From JAFGAV01 sp041479055 (GTDB lineage: Bacteria; Acidobacteriota; Aminicenantia; Aminicenantales; JAFGAV01): DNA of 64,000 nt. The position numbers and the translations under genes were made by a program. Below are positions 17,635 to 25,966 of the stretch, piece after piece (position 1 is the first letter of the stretch; the number at the start of each line of letters is the position of its first letter). The stretch is from contig OY969762.1 in assembly GCA_963702835.1 (NCBI GenBank), positions 868,001-932,000 of the forward strand. The letters run 5' to 3'. The notes beneath the pieces were generated by a model. It worked only from the letters and a program-made list of their open reading frames with translations. It ran no database searches and was not told the origin of the DNA.

Positions 17635-20600
17635 ATGATCATACGCAAAAAAACGAGGCGTTTCCTGTACAGCCTGCCGCCCCTGCTGGCCCTGCTGGTT
17701 TTGACCGCAGGGTCCCGGGCTCAAGAGCCGGCCACCTGCCTGAAACAAACAAACACCTTCCTCGAAAATTTTGACACTGAAACATACAAAGACATCCCTG
17801 CCAGCTCGGTAGCCAACTGGCCGGCCGGCCCCATCACCCTCAACAAGCTGGGCGCCAATTTCGATGTTCTGCTTCCGAACGGCATGGGTGCCAAAATCTA
17901 TGTTTGCGAGGCGGGCGATTTCACCGGCGACGGCAAGCCCGACCTTATCGGCCTGGACATCACCAATGATATAAACCGTCTCATTTTGGTTCGGAACCAG
18001 TATGTGGATGCCAACGGCGATGGGGTGGACGACGACGGCATCATTTTCTACATCGACCCCACTGAAGTCTATGACGACGGCCTTGCCTGCGGCCCGGCCG
18101 CCATCACCGTGGGGGACTACAACAATGACGGCCTCCTCGATTTTTTCTTCATGAAGAATAATGTCGACGAATTCGGCTATACGAATTTCGTGGCGGCCAT
18201 GTACATCAATCGCGGAACGAAGACGAACCCGGACTTCCGCAGGTACAATCAATCGCCCAACCTGAATTTCTCATCTCTTTTCCAACAAAAAAACGTCTAT
18301 ATCAACTGGGCGGCCAACCACCTCTGCTCGGTGGACATCGACAAGGACGGGGACCTGGACATCCTCATCATCAGCCAGGACAAGATCTTCCTCCTGCGCA
18401 ACCCCGGCTCCTCCAATTTCCAATTGAGCAAATTTAACCTGGCTGAACTGAATTATAACCGGAAGACCGGCTACAGCTCCGCAGGCGGCATCGGGAGCCG
18501 GGGCGGCTCGGCCATCGCCGCCGCGGATTTCAACGGCGATGGGTATATCGACATCGTCACCGGCTCAGTCAATAACCAAAACTACCTGGCCATGTACTTA
18601 AACGACAAAAAAGGCAATTTCACCCGCTGGGATGTCGTCATCCCCAGGCTCGATTGTACGGGCACGGTCGGGCTGTGCGCCCAGGACTTCAACAAAGACG
18701 GGCGTGTGGACATATTCGGCGGCACCGACGCCTGGAACGCCGGAAACGAAGCCCATATTTGGATTTATCTTAACCACGGGGTGCCGCCTCCTCCGGGCAC
18801 TGGCGTCACCCTTGAATTCCGCTGCCTGGCCAGCTGCGAGCCGGTCCTTCCCGAGCCCCACGATGTGGACATCTGCGTCCCCATTGATTACGACGGCGAC
18901 GGGGATATAGACATCATCCTGGCCGACGCCAACCATTCGGGCGACTACTATCTCATCAAGAACAACATCGCCGACGTTTATGCCGTCCACGGCGAGGCGG
19001 TCTCGACCAACGTCGCCGGAACGCTCGACCCCGCCCGCTACGCCGTCACCCAGGTTCAGGTCACCAACCTTCGCCAGGGGGTCTTGGGAGGTTCGAGCAC
19101 GGGCCTGACCGTGGACCTCTATGTTTCTGGCAACGGCGCGGACTGGGAGCGCTATGCCACCTTTGCCGGCGCCGACATCCACGACTACACCAACCTGCCC
19201 GTCCACAAATTCCTCCATTTCGGGGCCAAGCTCCTATGGAAGGCCGTCCTCAACGCCCCGGTAGACCCCATGGTTGAGTATCAAAACGCTTCTTTCGAGA
19301 CGCCCTACATCGATGAAATCGACTTTCAGTTCACCTACGTCGAGCGCCGCGAGTATTCCCGGACCTCGGTCACGGCCACCGTTACCGATGAGCTCAACCG
19401 GCAGGTCAAGCTCATCATCGGCGCTTCCTTCTATTTCCCCGGCTGGCAGGGCCAGCTGCGAGCCTATGACCTGACCGATATGCCCACCATGGCCACCTCT
19501 GAATCCGTCCTGCGGACTATCACCCGCTCAGACTTGTCTTCATCCACGGGCCGGGAGATCGTGGCCGAGAACGTGAAAATCTATTGGGACGCCGGGAAGC
19601 TCCTGGCCAGCCGCACGCCCGACAGCCGGCTCATCTATACCGCCCTTAAGCCCGGGGGTGTCCTGACCAGGCTCGATTTTTCCACGGCCAACAGCGATGA
19701 CCTGCAGGGGATTCTCCAGGATTTCAACAACGACCCCGATGGCCTGATCAATTTCGTGCGCGGCAGCGGACGGGACTGGAAATTGGGAGACATGAACCAT
19801 TCCAGCCCGGTGGTGGTCGATCCTCCGGCCGGCGACGAGTCGAGGATGGGCTCCGGCTACTCCGCCTTCAAGGAGTCCTGGAAAACGCGCCCCTCCTCTC
19901 TCTACGTCGGGGCCAACGACGGCATGCTCCACTGCTTCGACGTGAAAACGGGGGAAGAGCGCTGGGCCTTCATCCCCTATAACCTGCTGCCCAAACTGAG
20001 GAACATGTGGGCCGTGAACCCCTCCACGGGCGAGCGGACCTATGATCATGATATCTACGTGGACGGGACTCCCTCGGTGTCCGATGCCTACATCGACGCC
20101 AACCGGGACGGAAGCCCGGAGTGGATCACCATCCTGGTCTGCGGCCAGGGCCCGGGCATGGGCAGCACCGTGGGGGGAGGCTTGAACTACTATTTTGCCC
20201 TGAACATCACCGACCCGGAAAACCCCCAGCCCCTTTGGGAATTCACCGACTCCACTATGGGCGAGACCTGGTCCAGGCCGCTCCTGGCCAAAGTCAAGAA
20301 GAACAGCGTCGATACCTGGGTGGCCTTCATGGGCTCAGGCTACGACAACGACCCCGACCGGGTGGTGGGGAATGATTTCTACGCTATCACTTTGAATGAC
20401 GGTGCCAAGTTTTGGACGTTTGAAGCTTCTGATGTTGATACCAGCAGGAGATGGCCGTCGGGCATCAATATTTACAACACTTTGCCCGGCTCGCCGAACG
20501 GAGTGGACCTTAACCAGGACGGCTTCATTGATACAGTCTATATAGGAGACATGGACGGAAGGATTTGGAAGGTTGACGTCTCACCCGATTGGGTACACCA

Positions 20601-21246
20601 AAATTCCTGGCGGGATGTCGTGTTCTACACCGATTCGAACAATTATCCCATCATCACCAAGCCGGCCATCTGGGTGAATTCCACCACCGGCGCGTCCTTG
20701 CCCCGCCTTTACTTCGGCACGGGCGGTGACGACGCCGCGCCCGACAACGTGACCTATTCCTTCGTCAGCTTGCGTGATTCCGGCTCGGCCCAAACGGAAT
20801 GGTTCATCGGCGACGCCGGCGTCCTGGGCTTGGACCCGATTTACGATAAGGGCGATTTCACAGCCGGAGAAAAAGCCTGGGCCGACCCCCAGGTAGCCAA
20901 TTTCATGGTTTTCTTCAGCACCCTCACCGGAAACATCGAGAGCGTCGATCCCTGCCAGGACATCGTGGGCGAGGGAAAGCTCTACGCCCGCTTCCTGGAA
21001 GCCATCGGCGGCGGCGTCGCCGGGGGAACGGCCCTCAAGACCGTGGCCGGGCCCATGGAGTACATGGCCCTGGAGATTAAGGCCCGGGCCGCAGTGACCC
21101 TGGGAGGGACGGAAACCACGGGCGGCCTCCGCAAGAGGGAAATCTACATCCACGAATTCAACTCGACCATCCAGAAGCTGGAGCAGCCGGTGGGGGCCAC
21201 GCTCAAGGTCAAGTCCTGGCGGGAAGTCTACCACATTCAACGCTAA
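17635..21246 (+). CDS. pilY1: PilY1-like pilus tip protein with FG-GAP/VCBS repeats
   Basis: A 1203-aa exported protein; the first about 29 residues are a signal peptide ending near SRAQE. The N-terminal half has at least seven calcium-loop repeats of FG-GAP/VCBS type, for example DFTGDGKPDLIGLD, DYNNDGLLDFFF, DIDKDGDLDILI, DFNGDGYIDIVTG and DYDGDGDIDIILAD. The C-terminal half is the PilY1 beta-propeller with LYVGANDGMLHCFDVKTGEE and a Ca-binding loop DLNQDGFIDTVYIGDMDGR. PilY1 proteins act at the pilus tip in adhesion, calcium-dependent retraction control and surface sensing. No von Willebrand A domain is seen; the propeller-like repeats replace it. Confidence 0.88.
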   Translation: MIIRKKTRRFLYSLPPLLALLVLTAGSRAQEPATCLKQTNTFLENFDTETYKDIPASSVANWPAGPITLNKLGANFDVLLPNGMGAKIYVCEAGDFTGDGKPDLIGLDITNDINRLILVRNQYVDANGDGVDDDGIIFYIDPTEVYDDGLACGPAAITVGDYNNDGLLDFFFMKNNVDEFGYTNFVAAMYINRGTKTNPDFRRYNQSPNLNFSSLFQQKNVYINWAANHLCSVDIDKDGDLDILIISQDKIFLLRNPGSSNFQLSKFNLAELNYNRKTGYSSAGGIGSRGGSAIAAADFNGDGYIDIVTGSVNNQNYLAMYLNDKKGNFTRWDVVIPRLDCTGTVGLCAQDFNKDGRVDIFGGTDAWNAGNEAHIWIYLNHGVPPPPGTGVTLEFRCLASCEPVLPEPHDVDICVPIDYDGDGDIDIILADANHSGDYYLIKNNIADVYAVHGEAVSTNVAGTLDPARYAVTQVQVTNLRQGVLGGSSTGLTVDLYVSGNGADWERYATFAGADIHDYTNLPVHKFLHFGAKLLWKAVLNAPVDPMVEYQNASFETPYIDEIDFQFTYVERREYSRTSVTATVTDELNRQVKLIIGASFYFPGWQGQLRAYDLTDMPTMATSESVLRTITRSDLSSSTGREIVAENVKIYWDAGKLLASRTPDSRLIYTALKPGGVLTRLDFSTANSDDLQGILQDFNNDPDGLINFVRGSGRDWKLGDMNHSSPVVVDPPAGDESRMGSGYSAFKESWKTRPSSLYVGANDGMLHCFDVKTGEERWAFIPYNLLPKLRNMWAVNPSTGERTYDHDIYVDGTPSVSDAYIDANRDGSPEWITILVCGQGPGMGSTVGGGLNYYFALNITDPENPQPLWEFTDSTMGETWSRPLLAKVKKNSVDTWVAFMGSGYDNDPDRVVGNDFYAITLNDGAKFWTFEASDVDTSRRWPSGINIYNTLPGSPNGVDLNQDGFIDTVYIGDMDGRIWKVDVSPDWVHQNSWRDVVFYTDSNNYPIITKPAIWVNSTTGASLPRLYFGTGGDDAAPDNVTYSFVSLRDSGSAQTEWFIGDAGVLGLDPIYDKGDFTAGEKAWADPQVANFMVFFSTLTGNIESVDPCQDIVGEGKLYARFLEAIGGGVAGGTALKTVAGPMEYMALEIKARAAVTLGGTETTGGLRKREIYIHEFNSTIQKLEQPVGATLKVKSWREVYHIQR

Positions 21247-21267
21247 GCCGGCCGCGGTGGGGGGGTC

Positions 21268-22602
21268 TTAAGGCCGAGAGGGCCGGGGGCCGGGTTTCTG
21301 TTTGGTCCCGGCCAGGACAACCCAGACGGCCCGCTCCGGGTTCAGGCTGTCGGATAGAAAAGAGTTCATCTCTTCAACGGTGACGGTTTCATAGAGAGCC
21401 GGGATCCGCTCCAGGAAGTCATACCCCAGTCCCAGGGCCTCATAGACAGCTAGGTTGATGGCCCGCTTGTCCTTGGCCTCGTTATCCCGCAAAAGATCGG
21501 TCAGGGCGATTTTCTTGGCCGCCTCAAGCTCGTCGGCGCTGATGCCCTTTTCCCAGACGTCCCGGAGAGTGCGCCGGAGGGCTTCCAGGGCCGTTTCCTT
21601 CTTCCCGTTTTCAGATACGAGATAGGCTTCCAGCAGGCTGGACTCCTTCATGGGCAGGTAGTTGCTGTTGACGCTGTAGGCCAATTTTTCTTCTTGGCGC
21701 AGCCTCCACAAGCGGGAGGCGATTCCCTTGCCCAGCAGGCTCTCGGCCAGGGAGGCCAGAGCGAAACTGCGGTCAGTCACGCCGGGCAAAGGAAAGGCTG
21801 CCGATACCAACGACTGGAGCGTGTCCTTTTCGGCCCGAAGTTCCCGGGGAGCCGGGGGGGGCATTGGCCGGCGGGCGGGCGGCTCGGCCGGCTGTCGGCG
21901 GTGGACGTCCTTCAGATATTTCGTCAGGAGGCCGCTGATCCTCTGAGCTTCAAGGTCGGATACGACCGACAGGATGACTTCCGTCGTCTGGAAATGGGTG
22001 TCGTAGAATTGGCTGATGTCGCGGCCCTTGATGGCCTTGACCGTTTCAGGCGTGCCGTAGGTTGAGGCCCCGTAGCCCGTCGGGCCGAAGAGAGCCTGAA
22101 GCTGCATGGCCCGGCCCTGGCCCAGGGCCGCATCGGACTCCCTGTCCCTTTGGGAGGCCATGTATTTCTTAATGGCCTCGATGCGGATTCCGGTGAACAA
22201 GGGCCATTGCATGGGTTTGGAGATGATGCGGAGGGTCTCTTCCAGGTGATCCGACAGGGAATCGATGGAGATCAAGTTGTAATCGGCCTGGCTGGTCAAG
22301 GACAGGGGAGAGGCCTGGATCATCAGCTGCTGAGCGCTTTGGTTATCAGGGACCTCAAGCATGAGCCGCGCCGTAAGATAGGCCAAGCCCGCCAGCCCCT
22401 CCGGCTCGGCCCGCCTTCCGCACTTGATCAGGATATCGAGCGAGGTGATGGCTGAGGAACTATCCTTTTGATAGAGAAGCACCAGGCCGTTGGGCAGAAC
22501 GATTCGCTGGATCCTGTTGTTCCAGAGCGCGGCTGCCGCCCCCCTCAGGGCTGCCGGCCAGAGGGCCGTCAGCAGCAGCAGGACGGCTGCTTTCCGCCTC
22601 AC
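21268..22602 (-). CDS. M16-family peptidase homologue, catalytically inactive subunit
   Basis: A 444-aa exported protein (signal peptide MRRKAAVLLLLTALWPAALR) with the insulinase/M16 fold. The zinc motif HxxEH is replaced by GLAYLTARLM, so it cannot bind zinc there. The C-terminal half keeps the family's LLRDNEAKDKRA region and glycine-rich features. It overlaps the active M16 gene by 4 bp (ATGA). Such pairs assemble as heterodimers in which the inactive member completes the chamber. It probably acts in the periplasm. Confidence 0.85.
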   Translation of the reverse strand: MRRKAAVLLLLTALWPAALRGAAAALWNNRIQRIVLPNGLVLLYQKDSSSAITSLDILIKCGRRAEPEGLAGLAYLTARLMLEVPDNQSAQQLMIQASPLSLTSQADYNLISIDSLSDHLEETLRIISKPMQWPLFTGIRIEAIKKYMASQRDRESDAALGQGRAMQLQALFGPTGYGASTYGTPETVKAIKGRDISQFYDTHFQTTEVILSVVSDLEAQRISGLLTKYLKDVHRRQPAEPPARRPMPPPAPRELRAEKDTLQSLVSAAFPLPGVTDRSFALASLAESLLGKGIASRLWRLRQEEKLAYSVNSNYLPMKESSLLEAYLVSENGKKETALEALRRTLRDVWEKGISADELEAAKKIALTDLLRDNEAKDKRAINLAVYEALGLGYDFLERIPALYETVTVEEMNSFLSDSLNPERAVWVVLAGTKQKPGPRPSRP

Positions 22603-24023
22603 GGCCGGCGCTCCTTGGCCGAGGGGACGATGCTGACGGTGACGGCCCTGCCGGCGCTCAAATATTTGGCCGCGGTCCGACGCAGGTCCGAAGTGGTAAT
22701 CCGGCCGAGACTCTGCAGATATCCTTGGCCGGAACTCCCGTCGCTGAGAATCATGTGCCGGGCCAGGGAAGTGGCCATTTCGAGGCCCAGTTCCTGGGAC
22801 TTCTCGGACTGATAGCGGATCAGGTTCTTGGCGCTCTTGAGGTAGTCGAAGGCATAGAATTTCTCATCGCCGAAATAATCGTCCTCGCCGAAGTTCTGCT
22901 GGCGGGCCCTGCGCAAAAAGGACAAAGCCTCCCCCCTGGCCGCTTTTATATTGCGGGAGTCCAGAATCAAAATGACCAGGATGACCCCGCCGTATCGGTG
23001 GGCCTGATAGGCCATGGAGGCGCTCTCCACCAGGACCCGGCTGCCGCGCAGAGCGGAGTTGAGCATGGGGTTGACGCCCCTTCCCAGGATCTCGGTCAGG
23101 AGGTCCACGGCATATTGGTCTGGATTGTTGTAGTCCGGCCCGGGCAGGCCGATGACGCAGTAGGCTTGCTTGATGTCCATAGCCAGGCTGATGTCGCGGT
23201 TATTCTTGGGGGGCGGGGCCGGAGCGATGCGGGCCGCCGGCTTTTCGGCCTTGGGCAGCGGGCCAAAAACCTTGACGACTTTTTGCTTCATCTCCGGCAG
23301 GGAAAAATCGCCCACCACGGCCAGGACAGCGTTGGCCGGAATAAAATAGGTCCGATAAAAGGATTCCATTTGCGCTACGGTCAGCCTGGAGATGGTCTCC
23401 CTCGTTCCGGTGATGGGAAGGGCATAGGGGTGATCGGGGAACAGGTTCTGATAAACGAGCGAGGTGGCGGATTTCAAGGGGTCATCCTCCAGCTGGTTCA
23501 CCTCCTCCAGAATGACCTCTTTCTCGGCCTCCACAGCGGCCTGGTCGAGTTTCAAGTTGAAGAGGATATCTTTCTGGTTGTTGAGGGCAAAGTCGTCCTG
23601 CCCGGAGGGGAGGGTCAGCTCGAACTGGGCAATGTCCAGCCCGGTGTGAGCGTTGAAGTAGGCGCCGTGCCGCCGGATGTCACGGCTGATCTCATCGGCT
23701 GTCCGGCTTTGGCTTCCCCGGAACAGCAGGCAGTGCTCCAGGACATGGGTTAGGCCGCTGGTCTCGGCTGTTTCGTTTTTGGACCCCAGGTCCACCGCCA
23801 CCACCACATGGAGCAGGGGCAAGGCTCGGTCCTCTAAAAGGAAAACCCGCAAGCCGTTATCCAGGGTAAACTGTTCGGAGGGGGGAGTGTCGGCAGGCGC
23901 CGCCGGGCGTCCCAAGGCGCCGGCCAGGTGCAGGGCGGCCAGGGCCAGGATCAGGCCGAGGCCGGGGGGGCGGCCTTTCCGCCGTCCTCTGTCGCTCATC
24001 GAAAACACAGTCATCCGTTTCAT
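22599..24023 (-). CDS. M16-family zinc metallopeptidase, active subunit
   Basis: An exported M16 (pitrilysin-type) peptidase with the inverted zinc motif HVLEH in SGLTHVLEHCLLFRGS and the downstream acidic segment EEVNQLEDDP supplying the third ligand. I use ATG at 24023 (474 aa). ATG at 23996, which gives a cleaner Arg-rich signal peptide, and TTG at 24050 are also possible; none has a clear ribosome binding site. It likely degrades peptides in the periplasm together with the inactive partner downstream. It is divergent from the regulator gene at 24128. Confidence 0.88.
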   Translation of the reverse strand: MKRMTVFSMSDRGRRKGRPPGLGLILALAALHLAGALGRPAAPADTPPSEQFTLDNGLRVFLLEDRALPLLHVVVAVDLGSKNETAETSGLTHVLEHCLLFRGSQSRTADEISRDIRRHGAYFNAHTGLDIAQFELTLPSGQDDFALNNQKDILFNLKLDQAAVEAEKEVILEEVNQLEDDPLKSATSLVYQNLFPDHPYALPITGTRETISRLTVAQMESFYRTYFIPANAVLAVVGDFSLPEMKQKVVKVFGPLPKAEKPAARIAPAPPPKNNRDISLAMDIKQAYCVIGLPGPDYNNPDQYAVDLLTEILGRGVNPMLNSALRGSRVLVESASMAYQAHRYGGVILVILILDSRNIKAARGEALSFLRRARQQNFGEDDYFGDEKFYAFDYLKSAKNLIRYQSEKSQELGLEMATSLARHMILSDGSSGQGYLQSLGRITTSDLRRTAAKYLSAGRAVTVSIVPSAKERRP

Positions 24024-24127
24024 GCTATTACAGGTTCGGCGATGTTTCAATGAGGATGAACAGAATCGAGTATTGCTCGATTGGAGATAGCGGAGGGCCT
24101 GTGGTAAAATACCCGGCAGGAGCGGTC

Positions 24128-25585
24128 ATGCGAAATGAGCGGAAGGCCAAAGTCCTGGTCGTGGACGACGAGGAAAACATCCGCAAAACGCTGCGGATGA
24201 TCCTGGAGTATGAAGGCTTCACGGTCCTGGAAGCCTCCTCCGGCGAAGAAGCACTTTCCATCCTGGAGGAGACGCTGGACGTGGACCTTGTCTTCTTGGA
24301 CGTCAAACTGCCCGGGCTGGATGGGCTGGAAGTTCTGTCCGAAATCAAGGCCAAGCCGTTCCCTCCGGAAGTGGTCGTCATCTCCGGCCACGGAACCATT
24401 CAGAGTGCCGTGGAGGCCACCAAGCGGGGCGCCTTCGAATTCCTGGAAAAACCGCTCCACCGGGAGCGGGTCCTGGTCAGCCTGCGCAATGCCCTGGCCC
24501 AGTCCAGCCTCCGCCGCGAATGCCAGGACCTGCGGCGCAAAGCGGAAAAACGCTACGAGCTCATCGGCAACCATCCCCTGATGAAGAAGCTGTGGAAGGA
24601 TATCCTCAAAACGGCGCCCACCAACGCCACCATGCTTATCTACGGAGAGAGCGGAACGGGCAAGGAGCTTATCGCCCGGGCCATCCACGACCATAGCCTG
24701 CGGGCCAAGGAGTCTTTCGTCCAGGTGAACTGCGCGGCCATTCCCGAGGAGCTCATCGAGTCGGAGCTCTTCGGCCATGAGAAGGGCGCTTTTACGGGCG
24801 CCACCGAGCGCAAAACGGGCAAGTTTGACCAGGCCGACCGCGGGACAATCTTCTTGGATGAAATCGGAGACATGAGCCTGAAAACGCAGTCCAAGGTGCT
24901 GCGCGTCCTGGAAGAGGGAGAGGTCCAAAAGGTCGGCTCAAACAAGGTCGGCAAGGTGGATGTCCGGATCATCGCCGCCACCAACAAGGATCTGAAGCGG
25001 GCGATCCAGGAAGGACAATTTCGGGACGACCTGTTTTTCCGGCTGAATGTGGTCCCCCTGACTTCCCCCCCGCTGCGGGAGAAAAAGGAAGACATCCCTT
25101 TGCTGGTCGAATATTTCAGCAAGGCCTTTGCCGAAGAGAACAACTTCAAGCGCAAGTCCTTCGCCCCGGAGGCCGTCCAGGCTCTGATGGCTTACTCCTG
25201 GAAGGGGAACATCCGCGAGCTGCGGAACGTGGTGGAGCGTTTGCTCATCATGTCCGATCATGATATCATGCAAAAGGCTGATCTCCCCGAATACCTCCGC
25301 GGCGAATCGGCGCCGGCCGCTCCCCGCCCGGGCCGGGCTCGGACGCTCAAAGAGTTTAGGGACCTATCCGAGCGGGAGTTCATTCTGTTTAAGCTCAAGG
25401 AGAACAACTGGAATATTTCGCAGACAGCCCGGGCCATAGATACTCCCCGCAGCAATCTATACAAGAAGCTGGCCCAATTTGGAATAAAAATAACGGCTGG
25501 AGTGGACGAGGCGGTTGCTCCTTCCCCTCCCCGGGGAGACGAAGGAGAGGAAAGTCCGAACTCCACAGGGCAGGATGGTCGCTAG
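24128..25585 (+). CDS. Sigma-54-dependent response regulator, NtrC family
   Basis: A 485-aa enhancer-binding protein. The receiver domain (residues about 4-120) has VVDDEENIRKTL and the phospho-acceptor Asp in LVFLDVKLPG. The AAA+ domain has Walker A GESGTGKELIA, the sigma-54 contact loop GAFTGAT and Walker B IFLDEIGD. A Fis-type helix-turn-helix (NISQTARAIDTPRSNLYKKL) ends the fold near residue 455. ATG at 24128 has an AGGAGCG site; the frame is open further upstream. The last 29 or so residues are encoded within the RNase P RNA gene. No histidine kinase adjoins it. It could regulate pili, but that is only inference. Confidence 0.93.
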   Translation: MRNERKAKVLVVDDEENIRKTLRMILEYEGFTVLEASSGEEALSILEETLDVDLVFLDVKLPGLDGLEVLSEIKAKPFPPEVVVISGHGTIQSAVEATKRGAFEFLEKPLHRERVLVSLRNALAQSSLRRECQDLRRKAEKRYELIGNHPLMKKLWKDILKTAPTNATMLIYGESGTGKELIARAIHDHSLRAKESFVQVNCAAIPEELIESELFGHEKGAFTGATERKTGKFDQADRGTIFLDEIGDMSLKTQSKVLRVLEEGEVQKVGSNKVGKVDVRIIAATNKDLKRAIQEGQFRDDLFFRLNVVPLTSPPLREKKEDIPLLVEYFSKAFAEENNFKRKSFAPEAVQALMAYSWKGNIRELRNVVERLLIMSDHDIMQKADLPEYLRGESAPAAPRPGRARTLKEFRDLSEREFILFKLKENNWNISQTARAIDTPRSNLYKKLAQFGIKITAGVDEAVAPSPPRGDEGEESPNSTGQDGR

Positions 25586-25866
25586 CCGCGACTCCAAGCG
25601 ATTGGAGGAAAGTGCCACAGAAAACAAACCGCCCTCGCGGGCAAGGGTGAAACGGCGAGGTAAGAGCTCACCGCTCCGGCGGCGACGTCGGAGGCACGGC
25701 AAACCCCATCCGGAGCAAGACCAAATCGGCCCCAAATGAGGCGGCCCGTCTCAGGGGGCGGGTAGGTCGCTCAACCCCTCGAGCCGTTTGCTCGAGGGCA
25801 GATAAATAACCGCCGCCCGCCGGCCAGCCGGCGGACACAGAATTCGGCTTACGGTCCGCTCCAGCC
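25495..25866 (+). ncRNA. rnpB: RNase P RNA (class A)
   Basis: The catalytic RNA that matures tRNA 5' ends. Diagnostic core blocks are GAGGAAAGTCCG at 25547, the GTGCCACAGAAA block, GGTAAGAGCTCACCG, GCAAACCCCATCCGGAG with GCAAGACCAAAT (25699-25726), and the 3' CR-V-like AGATAAATAACCGCC and ACAGAATTCGGCTTAC. Terminal helix P1 is 13 bp, GGCTGGAGTGGAC (25495-25507) with GTCCGCTCCAGCC (25854-25866), one G-U pair. A T-rich tail follows at 25868-25878. The 5' 91 bases overlap the upstream regulator ORF; the promoter must therefore lie inside that gene. Confidence 0.95.
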
Positions 25867-25878
25867 GTTTTTCTTTTT

Positions 25879-25940
25879 GGGACACGATCCCAATTTCAAG
25901 AGAAATTGGGTCATGTCCCCGATAATTAGGATCGTGTCCC
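25879..25940. repeat. REP-like nested palindrome
   Basis: A perfect 12-bp inverted repeat GGGACACGATCC (25879-25890) with GGATCGTGTCCC (25929-25940) encloses a second perfect hairpin, CCCAATTTC-AAGA-GAAATTGGG (25889-25910), and a degenerate third arm GGTCATGTCCC. It lies between convergent rnpB and nuoN. The shape resembles REP/BIME-type elements mobilised by RAYT transposases, although no transposase is seen in the window. It may also serve as a terminator. Confidence 0.6.
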
Positions 25941-25966
25941 CCCAAAAATAGGAGGGGGGAAATTAT

